Source of the DNA: Fennellomyces sp. T-0311
Lineage: Eukaryota; Mucoromycota; Mucoromycetes; Mucorales; Lichtheimiaceae
DNA: 64,000 nt
Direction of reading: 5' to 3'
Assembly: GCA_025266875.1 (NCBI GenBank)
Contig: JALLLT010000001.1
Location: forward strand, 1,943,097 to 2,007,096
The position numbers and the translations under genes were made by a program. Every line of letters starts with the position of its first letter. Positions within the stretch are counted from its first letter, which is position 1. Positions 35,201 to 47,344 of this stretch are shown here, in pieces. The notes under the pieces are model-generated. The model worked only from the letters and a program-made list of their open reading frames with translations, did not search any database and was not told the DNA's origin.

Positions 35201-36785
35201 TGCTGATAATATGAGCATACCGTTAAAGTGGGTCCATATCATCACTACAAGAAGTTGTTTCTTTAATAATCCTAAGATAGGCATAAAGCATTCTGCTTAT
35301 TTATTACTCACGTCCACTCGATTTGGTTGGCGGGAAAGTCGCTTGAAAAGCACCTGCAAGTTACCAATGGCTCACAATATTTCTAGTAAAAGTAACATTG
35401 TCCAAATTTTTCTTGCAGCTTTTCCCACACTGATTCTCCGGTGTATCCCATCATTTGATTCAGAAGCAATCAAGGTATACACTTCGACATGGATACTTAT
35501 CAGCGCAGTGTACTTATCGTCGTTCGTTAATAATGGTGATATTGATGGCTATAAACTATACGGTACGCTGTGTACTGCTGGATATCGATTTACTGATCAA
35601 TGGAACAATCGGTCAGGGTCAGGTTTTACGGCAATTATACTGAATACGCACCGTAAACAACTCAGGAGCCGAAAGTATCCCATGTGCTTGACGAGTTATA
35701 TTATGAAACATCGGTTGGTAAGTATATACGTTTACGTTTAGTATACTGTATGACTGATGATTCATTGACTTTCCAACGAAAAAATTCTTTTCCTTATCTA
35801 CGTACGTACAAAGTCTCCTATAAGATTATACTCGAGCAGATGGTTAGCTATTTGGGAAGCAATGCAACACAGAAGGTACCGGAAAGCCAAGGTCAAAAGC
35901 GATACAGTCAAAAGGAATAAATCCGTCTTTAAGCAGATTGGTTTGTTGAACTTTGCTCAGTCGCAGAGCATCCGAAACTCCATCCTCACACCGTTCCTCA
36001 CCGTCAGTCCGTCATCGACACTCTTCACTGCTACTGTTGCGTATTGAAGCATCATTATAAATACTCTATCGTTAATGAAAGCATCTGAATATCCTAGTAG
36101 ACTACATAGGCAGAGTTTGTACGTAACTAAACGGTATTTCTCCTTCGTTATTGAAAGTTTCAGACTCTGTCTTGATGCAAGTATACTTTCTTAAAAATTC
36201 TCGGATGTAACGGCGTAAAACACATACATATGTTATGCTGATGCTTATCATTTCTCGACCCTTTTACTCACGTATTGCAATGTGTCCATTCATCCATATA
36301 CGGGATTGTATTGGTTTGTTCTTTTGCGTTTTCGTTGTAATATATTTGATTAAAACTGGGGCCAGCTCAGGTTTTAGAACTCTAAACAAAACTAACTCCT
36401 TTATCGTTTGATGGTCTACCATGTGTTTTAAAAAGGCTATTTGTGCTGCATTGCTCATAAATTTGGTTGGAAATTTAGACAGATGAAATATGAGGGCTGC
36501 GGAATGACGCTTTGATTGTAATACCTACGGAGGTAACATTTCAGTACCTGGTGACGATGTACCTCATTCTAAACCAGACCATCTCCATATACGCAGATGA
36601 ACGGGATCAGGGTCTCTCTCTTATATAGATTAAATACCATCATAGTATCACCATCATATTGCCCCGGTAAGTGCAGCTTAGTCGGGTGTCCGGGCCCTCG
36701 TCATTAAAAAAAGCCCTGGTGCTAAAGACACTAGCAACAATCCAAGAAGCAGCACCATGGAAGTTGTTTATCAATCACATCTACA
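32209..36785. other. Long gene-poor interval
   Basis: About 4.5 kb of AT-rich DNA without a convincing gene. The longest frame (35211-35741, 176 codons) lacks any motif, and a second frame over the same DNA (35455-35643) reads equally well, suggesting a decayed gene or chance. The minus-strand frame at 36264-36458 is more protein-like (AAQIAFLKHMVDHQTIKELV) and stays open upstream to about 36540. It may be a relic exon. Confidence 0.3.
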
Positions 36786-36866
36786 ATGCCACTAAAAAGT
36801 AAACCATCTATGTCAAGAGATGGTGGGCGTTGTGATACCTCCACCATATTTTTCCATAGATTTACA

Positions 36867-37052
36867 ATGTTTTGGTTGATATCATGTTTGGTATTACTTT
36901 ATTGTTTAGCATTGAGTATACACGCACAAAGTAGGCGTGGGTGTGTCTGTGCACTCTGCCGCGGTTTAACACCAACTTTACCATTGTGTAAAAACCATAC
37001 GAGCGGGAAAAATCACTTTGGTTCCACAGTATTCTTTTCTAATCTTATTTAA
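36867..37052 (+). CDS. Candidate small secreted Cys-containing peptide, 61 aa
   Basis: From the ATG at 36867 the frame starts with a textbook signal peptide, MFWLISCLVLLYCLALSIHA, with a plausible cleavage after IHA. A short mature part with clustered cysteines follows (CVCALC and one more). The frame is open further upstream to 36786, but the internal ATG gives the sensible product. Short length and lack of recognised relatives keep this a candidate only; a chance hydrophobic stretch is the alternative. Confidence 0.3.
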   Translation: MFWLISCLVLLYCLALSIHAQSRRGCVCALCRGLTPTLPLCKNHTSGKNHFGSTVFFSNLI

Positions 37053-39297
37053 TACCATTTCCGCGTGGTCAATAAGAAGTTTACATAAAAGTTATCGTTG
37101 AGAATACTCGGATTTATGACCTAATTGCGCGGAAAATCGATCGATTCAGTCCTTATCTTTTTTGTAATGATTAGCCTGGCATGTTTCAAGGGTTAGTTTC
37201 GTATAACGGTCCAAGCGTGTTGTGTACCTACCTAATTTGTAACGGAACCTGTAAGGAAGATCTCTCGTTTTATCGGATATTTCTTTCACTCTTGAACGAA
37301 AATAAAGTAATGAACCTTCTTTTTAACAATTAAAATTTTGACGGTCTTCTGAGCCACAACATGATAGACTTTATTCTAAAATCTATTAGAGTATCGATAT
37401 AAAAAGCATATGCTAAAGAGCCTTTGTATCACAAGGAACGAAAAAAAGTCTCGCGCCCTCCACAACATCGATCAACTGTGGCCGTGTAGTACATAGGACA
37501 CGTATCAATGACATATTCTGTGATACAAGATGGATAGTGTCGTACGATTCTCAAAGCTCGGTCAGTCCCATTGTATGCCATGGGCGAAGTCAAGATAGCG
37601 TAAGCCCGGCTAATCTTAGTTTGGGATGAGCCCATTTTTCCTGTGCGAAAATTTCTTATGCTATTCATACTTGTAGTAGCCGAATGTATTAACTGACATG
37701 ACTGTATATGCGAAGCAATACAACGCTAAAGCGGCTCACACCAAGCCAAACAATCAAGCATAACCGACATGCATATATCAATATCTCCGGTATAACTTAT
37801 ACCATGTGGAAACCACACTGATAACGCGTGGAACGGACGGGAAAAGGTATTATTAAAATGTGTAGTTTCTTCACCTGTTTGTTTCTGATGAAGTCATCGT
37901 TACATATAGTTATTTTTTAAGAGAAAATGTTGTCTCGTGGGCAGCGGAAGATATTGAAATAATGTAAGCAGTCTCTTTTCTCATCCTAAGGGTTGTGCCT
38001 TTAGTTTTTGTGAGATGCCCCGAATCACCTAACTACACATGATCATTGCTTATTCTACCAAGAACGTGATTTCTGAAGCACAGATGACTTGTGACCTTGC
38101 GTGTGTCAGGCAAGGTATGCATATGTGCTTCGCAATGAACCGTGGGATATGCACTCAATGGGGTGAGTATCCAGCTCTGTCTTTAAGCAACTCCAAAAAA
38201 AGAGAGGGGCTGCAGCAGCCTGATGGGGTGTAACCGTAGCAACAAGAATGACAGGCTTACTATGTCGATCTTGTCCACAATGTTACACCTTTTCTTTGAA
38301 AGCAGTCAATTGTAGCGCATGGCTTTCTTGTTACCATCAAGTAACACACAAACTGGATAGCTAAGAGTTACCCACGCCTTTTTTTTAAAAAATTATCCTA
38401 CCTGCTTAGTTCAGGATCAACACATCTCATCATTTCGATCCATCTAGTTAAGAATATATTTGTGAGACGTTGTCTGGCAATAAATAAAAGACTGAAAAAT
38501 CATTTCTTGTGTTTGGCACTAAAAAATTGGAACAACGGCAAGTTTCATGTCTGCGCAAAAATGAGCTGTTTACGGCCTTTGCATAAATCGGTACAGAAGG
38601 TAGAAAGGGTTCGTATTAGGCGACTTGTCAGATAATCCCATGAGCTCTGTGTTGGGGGAGGAATTTGGAGGAAGACTGAGAGGAGATAAGGTTTCGTACA
38701 CCCACACCCCACCATAAAAAGTGAATGGGCTTTATGTGAAACTTTCTATGTCCGTCCACATGCTGTCCTAACGAGCAACTATAGGTAACTATTGTACAGT
38801 TTTTTTTTTTGCATTATACGAGATGTGTGGGTGGACCAGGGCTTGGCGTCGATAAACGCCTTTCAAAGAGAAGTGTGTCAGAGTGCCGCACATTTTATTT
38901 TATTTTTTGCTTTATTATAGCAACCCGTCGATTGGCAAACAATTCTGTTTGTTATTTGATGCGCCATTTGGGCGTCCATGGTACCATGACCAGTAGCACT
39001 TTTTGCATTCGGGCAAGCAGACCGAAAGCACGCTGGTGGCACACGAGTCATGCGACGAGACAATAAAAATATCATTTTCGGAAGCAGTCGGTAGACCCGA
39101 TGTGGACAAGGTTGGAAATGTGGCAACACAAGGAGCATGCTCTTGGATTTTTGCTGCATTTGGGCTCTTCCCCGTACCATGCTGGAATCGGGCGATCTGT
39201 AATATATATATATAAGACTATACCCTGCCACTAAGGTTTGAACTTCTCTCTTGATGCAATCTTCTCCCCTTTGTTTCATACATTTCAACTAACTTGC
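37053..39297. other. Gene-poor interval
   Basis: AT-rich. Short frames at 37429-37668 (minus) and 38039-38233 (plus) start with ATG but have no recognisable features. Frames around 38878-39288 overlap on both strands and are rejected. Confidence 0.35.
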
Positions 39298-39303
39298 TAT
39301 AAA
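39298..39303 (+). promoter_or_regulatory. TATA box of the 297-aa gene
   Basis: TATAAA 74 bases before the ATG at 39372, followed by a pyrimidine-rich stretch as is common just upstream of fungal start codons. Confidence 0.4.
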
Positions 39304-39371
39304 GGAGAACCCTATTCTTTTTCTCTTTCTTCCATCCCTTCTTCATTACTTTTTGGAAAAAAATAATCATT

Positions 39372-40265
39372 ATGGCAACTCTTGATTTCCTTGCAAGCGA
39401 TATTGTGTTTCCATCGGACTCTAACGAGCCTAAACTGTCTGTCAATGCTTCATCCAAGCTACCAGACCCGGTTGATTGGTCCCTCCACGACTACTATAGC
39501 ACTGCACTCGAAAAAAATTTTGTTCCAATCCATTCGTTGACGGACCTCCGCAAGCTCGAGCCAGTTCCTCAAAAAGAAGCATTCTACGACATGCCATCAT
39601 TCACTGTGCACAATTCCAATGATTCAAAGCCGCAACTGAGCGAGGACAAGGTGCTCTTGTTGCTAAGCATCCGAAAAGCAGTAGCAGCGGCATTGCCACA
39701 GCAACAAGACAACAAGACGAAGCATGTATCATCAATGCTACCATCTCATCCACCTGCTTTGGAAGACCCGAAGGAGATCCGTGCGGCGCTTCGTGGTGCT
39801 CTGGAGTTGACCCAAAATGATATGCAGCACAACGGATTGGCACATCCGAATCGCATAGCACGTTCTGAATGGAAATGGGAGGACGAGATTTTGCATGACG
39901 CATTGGAATTACCTGTGGCAAGGGCCACTGATACCTCTACCTATCTCATTGATGATGACATAGACGATGATGAATCGCTCCCATACTGCAGTAGCGATGA
40001 AGATGATGCAAGCTCGATTGCATACAGCATTTCACATGCACCCCCCATGCCTCCAGTCCATTTCGACTCGGCTACCAACACAACTCTGGTGTCATCACGA
40101 TCATCATCCGTTACAGCAGCTTCTTCAACGCGTTGGTCAACTGTCATGGACAAAATCAAGTCAATTACCAAGCCATTCAAGTCATCCTCGGATAAACGAT
40201 CCAACAGCAGCGAGCAGCAACAAGGAGGCCTGCGGCGTTTCTTGGTTAAACGCCGTCAAAACTAA
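39372..40265 (+). CDS. Hypothetical acidic/serine-rich protein, 297 aa, single exon
   Basis: A clean intronless frame with ATG preceded by an A-rich stretch (AAAAATAATCATT). The N-terminal half is mixed (DWSLHDYYSTALEKNF; KVLLLLSIRKAVAAALPQQQ). The middle has a strongly acidic Asp cluster (DDDIDDDES ... SSDEDDASS), and the C-terminus is Ser-rich and then basic (RRFLVKRRQN). Most of it is probably disordered. No domain, transmembrane segment or signal peptide was seen, and no family recognised. The basic tail could target membranes or the nucleus. Confidence 0.7.
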   Translation: MATLDFLASDIVFPSDSNEPKLSVNASSKLPDPVDWSLHDYYSTALEKNFVPIHSLTDLRKLEPVPQKEAFYDMPSFTVHNSNDSKPQLSEDKVLLLLSIRKAVAAALPQQQDNKTKHVSSMLPSHPPALEDPKEIRAALRGALELTQNDMQHNGLAHPNRIARSEWKWEDEILHDALELPVARATDTSTYLIDDDIDDDESLPYCSSDEDDASSIAYSISHAPPMPPVHFDSATNTTLVSSRSSSVTAASSTRWSTVMDKIKSITKPFKSSSDKRSNSSEQQQGGLRRFLVKRRQN

Positions 40266-43191
40266 ACTGACCTTTTTAGATCGGCAACTCCCCATTTCCC
40301 CTCATCATTCTTGTACATTTTTTCATTCATGTAGATAGCATGTGTAACTTTTTTTTTCGCACTTGAAGCAGGACTCGCGAAAAAATTCACTCCTTTCATT
40401 TACCCACAGTGCCGTTTCCCAAACAACCTTTCTCCCATAACTTCGCATTTCTATACTTCTCATGCTCTCTAAACTTCCGTTCTACTGTACCAAAGCCTTT
40501 TTTCTTATTTCCTATACGCATTTATAAAGCATAAAGAGGTGCTTTCTCTTTCGTAGTATGTAAAACGTAATAAACTTCATTTTTACATGATGCATCAACC
40601 CAAATTTGGTAATGTGTGCAACATAATTGGTTATGTTATTGTTTGTGCGGCCTTACCCCCACCCTGCTACGCCCTTCGGCCACGTCGGAAGATGTCTTCC
40701 GAACACCTTGGATGTCTTTGGCGTAACAGAACCCCATGATGGGTTCTTCTTTAAATGGCATCATTAAACCGAGTAAGTTATACAATGGAAGTGCCACAAT
40801 AAGTGTTTTGTGCTTATTCAACTTGTGGCCCCGGCTGCCACACCTTCTGTGATGCTGAACCGGTTTTTTTCGAGATGATGCATGTTCTGTCAACCTTCTT
40901 TTATCTATTTTTTACAAACACGACTAAAGACAGAATTGATCTCTAAAAAACGATTCCCTATCAACATACCCCGTACCTGATTTCTTTCTGCCATTTATCA
41001 CATTGGAATTACGCCCAATTTTTCCAAGAGTCATAGTAGTAAATATACAAGGCCACTTTGTACTACAATGACGAAGTTTTTGGGCACCAACGCATAGTAC
41101 GACAAAGAATTCCCCTTAGCACAGCCAAGAATTTTGTTTATGCATGAACGAAGTGATACAGCATCGTTAGAATAAAAAAAATACGTTATACATCAGCCCA
41201 TCTTTTCCGATTCAAAAAAAAAGGTATGACAATACAGTTGCCGTCTTCCGTCCTTTAATATTAACATTTAGGAAGAAGGTGTGTACCAAGCGGCACGTCG
41301 GGTTGCTCGTAATAAATATAATTGCATTGGAACCGGTACCTCTTTTTGGTTATACATCATTAGTGAGTGGCGCGTACTACAGATAAACAAATATCTTAGT
41401 TCCTCCTGATTGTCTTTATTGGAAAAGATTCGACGGAAAAAATATGTCTTAACTAAGCCTGTAGGACAAGCATGTGCAAGCGAATGTTTGCTCGACTATC
41501 AGCCGAGTTCCACTGACCAAGGCCATATTGAAATAATTCCTGTTGAGGTCGTTCGGCACCGTCCATTCGTAGTATTAGTACTTTGATCATATGAAAGTAA
41601 AAGGCGGCGCGTAGTGTGCATCATGCCTATACTTCGCGCCTCCGTTATTAACCTATTTTCCCTGCTTCGTTTCAGACGTGCATAAAGTTTAGTGCTGATC
41701 AGACCATATCTTAGATCTCGCTGCTGCTTCCATGATAACTAAGGTTTAGTACTAGAGTTGAGTGGCGCAAGCCAAGGTATCGTCAAGCAGTTGTGAGATC
41801 TCTATAATCATGTGCAGTTGAACTTGATCGCCATGGTGATTGCATTGCAAGGAAAACAACTGCGCCAACAGTTAAAAGAACACGGGCCAATGCCAGTTGC
41901 AAGTTATTGGCCTAATATATTTTGTGAGCTAGTAAAGTTTGATTGGGTTAACGCTACAGACTAGGTTATATCTACACCATGAATTCTGGGTAAAAGGAGA
42001 TGGCTGAGTTATGCTACTGTGTACATTCCTTGTACCTTAACATGATGTAGCTTGCATGAATAGTAAGCTACTCAAATATGGAAATCGTAGAAACAGTAAA
42101 TGATGATATTTGTCGCCAATGTTACGATGCCTATTTCATATCTTCGTATAATCTGTATGTCTAATAGAAGAACAGCTCGCTATTAGACCGCAGCTGTTAG
42201 GCCGCTTGTTATATGTATATCAGAAACCAGATGTTACGGTACCTAGGAGTGTAGAGATTATAGTGTGAGCGACCAGCGAGTAATCTGTTTTTAGCACAAG
42301 TAGCTTGATACCGTTGTGTAACAAGCTGACTCCTTGCCTTTTTATACCTGCCTACCAAATCAAAAAATAAAAGCACTTTGTAGTAGGTACAAGATGCCAG
42401 TGGCTTGCTTAATATCAACTGTCATTGCTTATTCTCAGTATTTCCATGTGCGAAAACCGTTATGGATAATGTGTCCGCTGGATCCCTTCGTATTTAAATT
42501 TTTGTTGCTTAAACCATCAACTTGGTCCGTTCACTAGTAACTTATTTTTTGTATGACGTAATTTGGCAACAAATGAACCCATCAAGTTTCATTAGTTGCG
42601 TACTTGACAATACACCTGCATCGAGCATGAAATTGGGGGCATCTATTCAATTATTGTCGAAGATGCTCGCAGAGATATGTTAACCTAGCGGACGGACTAA
42701 CTGCGGACTGATGGAGTTTCGTTGACGTGGACTGGGAACAAGTGTAGAAGTGTGGTGCAAATACGCCATTTGGTGTATGTTAATTTAGTATTCAACAGTG
42801 CTAAGCAAGTTGCGTATTATCTCGCTTCCTTTTTCCTCTTTATTTTATGGTAGAAAAAAGAAACTTGCATCTCCATTCCTTCGTCACCCAGACAGAGGAA
42901 ATACGGCCCTTTCTCAGATACGGATGACCCACTCACTCTACTCGAAGTCATCTTTTGTTGATGGTATTGGTGGTCTTGCTCGTACTCGTACTATACGTAT
43001 TCAGGAAGAAATATGAACAGATGCGGGAAATAATTTCTTATTGTCAATCCATATAATTATAGAGACCTCTGAAGGATCTTTTTGTGGAGTATGTGCGCTG
43101 TTTTGTATTACATTTTCTACGCAAACAGTATAACCAAGTAATCTTCCAAGCTATATATACCGTAATAGGGCTGACATTTTATCGTTTATAG
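40266..43191. other. Gene-poor interval, possibly with upstream exons of the next gene
   Basis: A minus-strand frame at 40636-40893 is protein-like in part (CGSRGHKLNKHKTLIVALPL) but unrecognised. The 16 bases from 40685 to 40700 form a near-perfect palindrome (CGGAAGA/TCTTCCG). At about 42950-43020 one frame encodes a transmembrane-like stretch (LLLMVLVVLLVLVLYVF, then RKKYEQ) that may be an exon of the gene at 43.2-44.8 kb. The remainder shows nothing. Confidence 0.3.
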
Positions 43192-44775
43192 GCTTCCAAG
43201 CTGCTGATACATGTTCTGCTACGTATAAAGAGACATTTGAGTATCCAACGAACTTTCCAAATACTGTTGAGCAGATGTCACTGGATATGTATATTTATTG
43301 ACTTGCAAGAGGTTATGGCAAAAGTAGGTAAAGAAAGCACGTTAAGTTATACAATACATAGCTAATAAGTATACAGAATTCTTTGGCCAATGCTTTCGCC
43401 CAGATAGAAAAGACGTGTATGAGTACCGGACGACAAGACATGGTTCTGCATCTCTCCCCCTTAATGCTTTTTCAGACAGCCCTTCTACGCGCCGCCCAGA
43501 ATCTGGTTTCACCAAATACGCAGCGCTTTCCATATCGGCTGTCTCGTATGAACCGTATTACAGCGCTAATTCGACTGCTTACAGCGTAGCCGTATATGAA
43601 AGCGAAAGACCTACTGAATCTTTTGCTCGTGATGAAGATACTGTTAAGGAATCCCGAACCTCTTTCAAGCGGAACGTTTCGCCGAAAAACAGTTTGTTTC
43701 TGGAAAATGGGGCGATCCGATTCCTAGAGATGCGACGCCAATGTTAATCAACGCAAAAAGAAGACAACGATATCGTTTTCAACATTAATTACACCGATCT
43801 ACTAGTCAACTCTGGTCATGGTATCGACGTTATCGCCGAAACTCTGCATCCAGACGAAGCTCCTCAAGTAGCAGCAGTCAACAATAGCCCAGTAACTGTA
43901 TATCTATTACCACACGATCCATTAGATCATGGAAACGACATCTCCGAGTATGTCAGAATTGTGGTAATTCCATATGGACTAGTAGACACCGCAGGAATCG
44001 AAATTGTTCGTCGTCCCTCTGATGACGATAGTAAAGTGAAATGCCGATTACAAGTGGTTCTTCCACCAGCCCTCGAATTCACCAATCAAGATGAACCCAA
44101 GACCAGTTTAAGAGCATATCATGTGTCTATTAAGAAAGGTCAGATCCGAGCACGCGGAATTACTGCAGATCGTATGTCTCGTATTGCTGCTACAGTTGGT
44201 CTTGGCAGTGTAGAGTTTTCGGTAAGGTCTTGATTGTTCTGTTCAAATACGGAAAAATGTGTTTAGTGACTACCAATTACTTTTAGTCTATTGAGGTCTA
44301 TAGCATGACCGTGGCTGTAATTGATGGAATAATTCACTTGCCTGGTGTGAAGTTCACTCGAGAACTTACTGCTGGTGTATTTCGTGGATCATCCACAGTT
44401 CTCGCCAAACTCCAACATTCAGGTCTAGGATACTATCTTACTAACATGTGTGCAGATGGATGCACGTACACAGATACTATGGTAAGTCATATTATACAAG
44501 TTTAGCTACCAATCGTTAAAGAGAATGCTGACACTCAACTTTTTCACAATAATGCAAAGACCTCCCCAGACAGCATCGACGGATTAGCCGCAAATTATTA
44601 TATTTATCGAGATACTGGAGGACCCGCCCAGGACAGCTATGAGCCAAGGGCCAGACCCAGACCACCTGGTGACATATACACTGGGGACGATGAACTCTTA
44701 TACTTGGACGAACATAGTACCGAAGTTAACAAGACAGGATATTGGTGTCAAAAGACAGTAAATCGAAAATTCTAA
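43192..44775 (+). CDS. Lineage-specific multi-exon gene with two compensating frame breaks
   Basis: Exons are read at 43192-43288, 43408-44221, 44287-44481 and 44560-44775, with good splice sites and frame at each junction. The 5' end is unresolved: the first exon begins with an acceptor, and a transmembrane-like exon may lie at about 42.95-43.02 kb. Inside exon 2 the frame shifts by one near 43704 and back near 43760. Between the shifts another frame carries clearly protein-like text (WGDPIPRDATPMLINA). Without the shifts the frame meets TAA at 43745. Downstream text (VAVIDGIIHLPGVKF and similar) suggests beta-rich repeats. No family could be named; a membrane-anchored beta-solenoid is a guess. 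It could be a pseudogene or carry two sequence errors at A-runs. Confidence 0.55.
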
Positions 44776-45066
44776 TTTATGGTGGTGCAAGGTCTTCCGA
44801 AAGTCGCTCCATAAAGTCGCGGTTTTATATGGATTTACAGTGGATCACCTCGATAACTAGCGAGTGATAATAAACTGACGACGTAAAATTCAAGCTGACT
44901 AAGCAAGGGATTATCATTATTTTACAAGAAAAAGCCGTAGTAATGTATACAAAGCGCTACAGATTGACAGAATAGAATTGATTTGAGCAAGCGAGAGAAA
45001 AGGTCAGGTGTTGAGTATACAAATGCGCTAATTGCAATGCCTTTACTGCCGTCAAACGATTACAGC

Positions 45067-45414
45067 TTAGGCACGTTTCTTCTTTCCGTGGTTCATTGCA
45101 CTACTGGCGACACCGTTGATGATACCACTGATAGCTAAACTCTTGGAAAACTTGGAAGCATGGTCAAGGAACTCCTGGATCTCTTTTTCCTCTTTAGGCA
45201 CTAGATCTTGAGCTAGTGCTGCGGTAAATGCGCCGAGAGCGCCGATAGTAATTGAGACGGACGGCGGAAGAGCGTATGAGGCTAAAAGTGTTGCGCACAT
45301 TGCCGCGCCATCGCTAACAACCTTCGACTCGACACTATCAGGGAGTCTCGCGGACGAAATATCTCCACCTCGAGAAGTGAAACACTTTGGCAATTCTTCG
45401 CTTCTGTGAGGCAT
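45067..45414 (-). CDS. Small hydrophobic protein, 115 aa (paralog-like to the next gene)
   Basis: A single-exon frame from ATG. A polar N-terminus (about 35 residues) precedes hydrophobic helices (MCATLLASYALPPSVSITIG; GALGAFTAALAQDL), a charged stretch (VPKEEKEIQEFLDHA) and a final LAISGIINGVASSA before a basic end (HGKKKRA). The order of polar head, hydrophobic pair, amphipathic helix and x-SGIIxG tail is shared with the gene at 46091-46408 on the same strand. It is probably membrane-associated. No family recognised. Confidence 0.5.
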   Translation of the reverse strand: MPHRSEELPKCFTSRGGDISSARLPDSVESKVVSDGAAMCATLLASYALPPSVSITIGALGAFTAALAQDLVPKEEKEIQEFLDHASKFSKSLAISGIINGVASSAMNHGKKKRA

Positions 45415-46090
45415 TTTTTATAAAAAAAATGGAAGAAAGATTGGTGGATGAGAGATAGCAACAGGAAACCCAGATTTATTTATGCAACTTTCATGCAATA
45501 GCCAATTTATCATTCCAATCTTGTTTCTCAATTCCTACTTGATCCCTACTTGAACATTATTCGAAACTAAAACAGGTAGTGGGGTTTTCAAAACTAAGTA
45601 CGCTTGAAAAAGTGAGAAAAATTTTCAGAATATTGCACAAACTCAAAGCTGGTGAGTGTCAAACACTTTTACAACGATGAAAAAAAGTGAAGTCGTTGAC
45701 GAAAGGCGCGCATAGCTACAGGAAAATCCTGTTGTAGGCACTTTCATCCTCTGGAACGAAGCAATAAGCGGATCGTTAATAATTTGGTTGGTTTGTGTCT
45801 GGAAAGGCATATGCATACACTATGTTATTACGCACTGCAATAATGGTATATTATCCGACACGATATGTATTTCTGATATATAGACGTGCCGCTAAAACGC
45901 AATGCACATCGGTACTAAGCATTCATATACAGTTTCCACGAAATTTACATGAGCAAATAAATGCTTTTACTTCGTGGCAAAGTTACAGCTAGGCGAGTAA
46001 AATGTTTTTGAGAAGCTACATGTCCTTTTTATTTGCTACGTATGTATCGAATGTACAGATGAGCAAGTTGCACAGATGCCTATGATATTA

Positions 46091-46408
46091 TCAAACCATC
46101 ATAGCGATAGCTCCTTGGATGATGCCAGTAAGCTTCAAATATCTGATCATACATCTCACTGTCTCCTCCACAACCTCCAGTGCAGCTTCAGGCGATATTC
46201 TCACGACAAGACGACATACACAAGCAATGATCCGTTCTTCAAAAAAGCGAATTACAGGAATCATCCATGGTGAAATAAACTGTGCGGCAATAATGGCTGC
46301 TCCTAACGCGAGACCATGCTTGATAAAATCATTCTTTGCAGCGCTCCCTTCATGGTATAATTCGAGTACAGTTTTGCGTGAGGAGGCTTCGCTTGGTGCT
46401 GAGCTCAT
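46091..46408 (-). CDS. Small hydrophobic protein, 105 aa (paralog-like to the previous gene)
   Basis: The frame starts MSSAPSEASSRKTVLELYH, then hydrophobic helices (HGLALGAAIIAAQFISPWM) and an amphipathic segment rich in Glu and Arg. It ends LKLTGIIQGAIAMMV, comparable with LAISGIINGVASS of the neighbour. The pair looks like an old tandem duplication of a small membrane-associated protein. Function unknown. Confidence 0.5.
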   Translation of the reverse strand: MSSAPSEASSRKTVLELYHEGSAAKNDFIKHGLALGAAIIAAQFISPWMIPVIRFFEERIIACVCRLVVRISPEAALEVVEETVRCMIRYLKLTGIIQGAIAMMV

Positions 46409-47344
46409 TATGTACGTTTTGAGAGTTGGAAAGAGACGCGGTGGATAACATAGGGGTATACAAAGTCTGATAAATATAAGGTTTCATACATCGGTTAATA
46501 GGTCACATGTATGTTCGCAATGCGTGCTCGACTATAATTTGAAATTGCGTACGTATAGCGGGCATTGCGATTGTTAAGTAGTTAAATAGCTATACAGAGT
46601 ATTGTTAAAGGTTGACGATCCGTTGTAACTGTTTTATTACTACGAACACCGATGTCCAATGATGTATAAGAGCGCCCGGCATATCATCAGGTTATGTTCG
46701 ATCCATCTCGAGCTGTCGACATTATTATAATATGCCGGATCAAAGTGGCGGATGTGGTAAAGACAGGAAGAATTCATGTGGTACATTAAAGCGCTGAGTG
46801 GCGCATACAAAGCATGATACAATCATGATGTTACTTCCCACAATAGTAAACAAGCTTTATATGGTAAGTTAAATGGATGGTGTTAACGATGATTAAAAAA
46901 AGCATTGATAGGTTAAAATCAACGCCTCGTATGGCAGCCGGTAATCCGCGTATTTACTCATGGCTTTAGATCAAGCTCTGCATTTTGTTCACCGACTTTA
47001 CTGCCGTCATTCAGAAGCACCTTGAAACGTCGTAAGCAACGTGTTGGGCAGGCTTTGCGATGATGGCCTGCATAATGGTGCATACAACCTTATGTTTCTT
47101 TACAGTATTGAATCCGTTACCACACTTCTTCCAAAGCACTATCCATCGCCTGGGTTAAACCAGAACATATACAGGTAACGCGTCTACCGGATAATAATCA
47201 CCCACTTTCAGGTTGATCAAAGCCTCCACACAGTTTTTATTTCGAGACTACTGCCACGGTCAGGATAAAGGGTTGATGGATAACTTAAAACGCGGGACCT
47301 CAAAATCGATTGATTCTTCCTAACCCTTCCCGATCTCGCCACAC
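46409..47344. promoter_or_regulatory. Divergent region upstream of MED17
   Basis: 936 bases between divergent genes. No coding frame is convincing, and no clear TATA box precedes the MED17 ATG, as is usual for housekeeping genes. Confidence 0.35.

Noticed and set aside
35211..35741. A 176-codon open frame
   Set aside because: No motif, no coherent domain, and alternative frames over the same DNA look equally plausible. Not reported as a gene.
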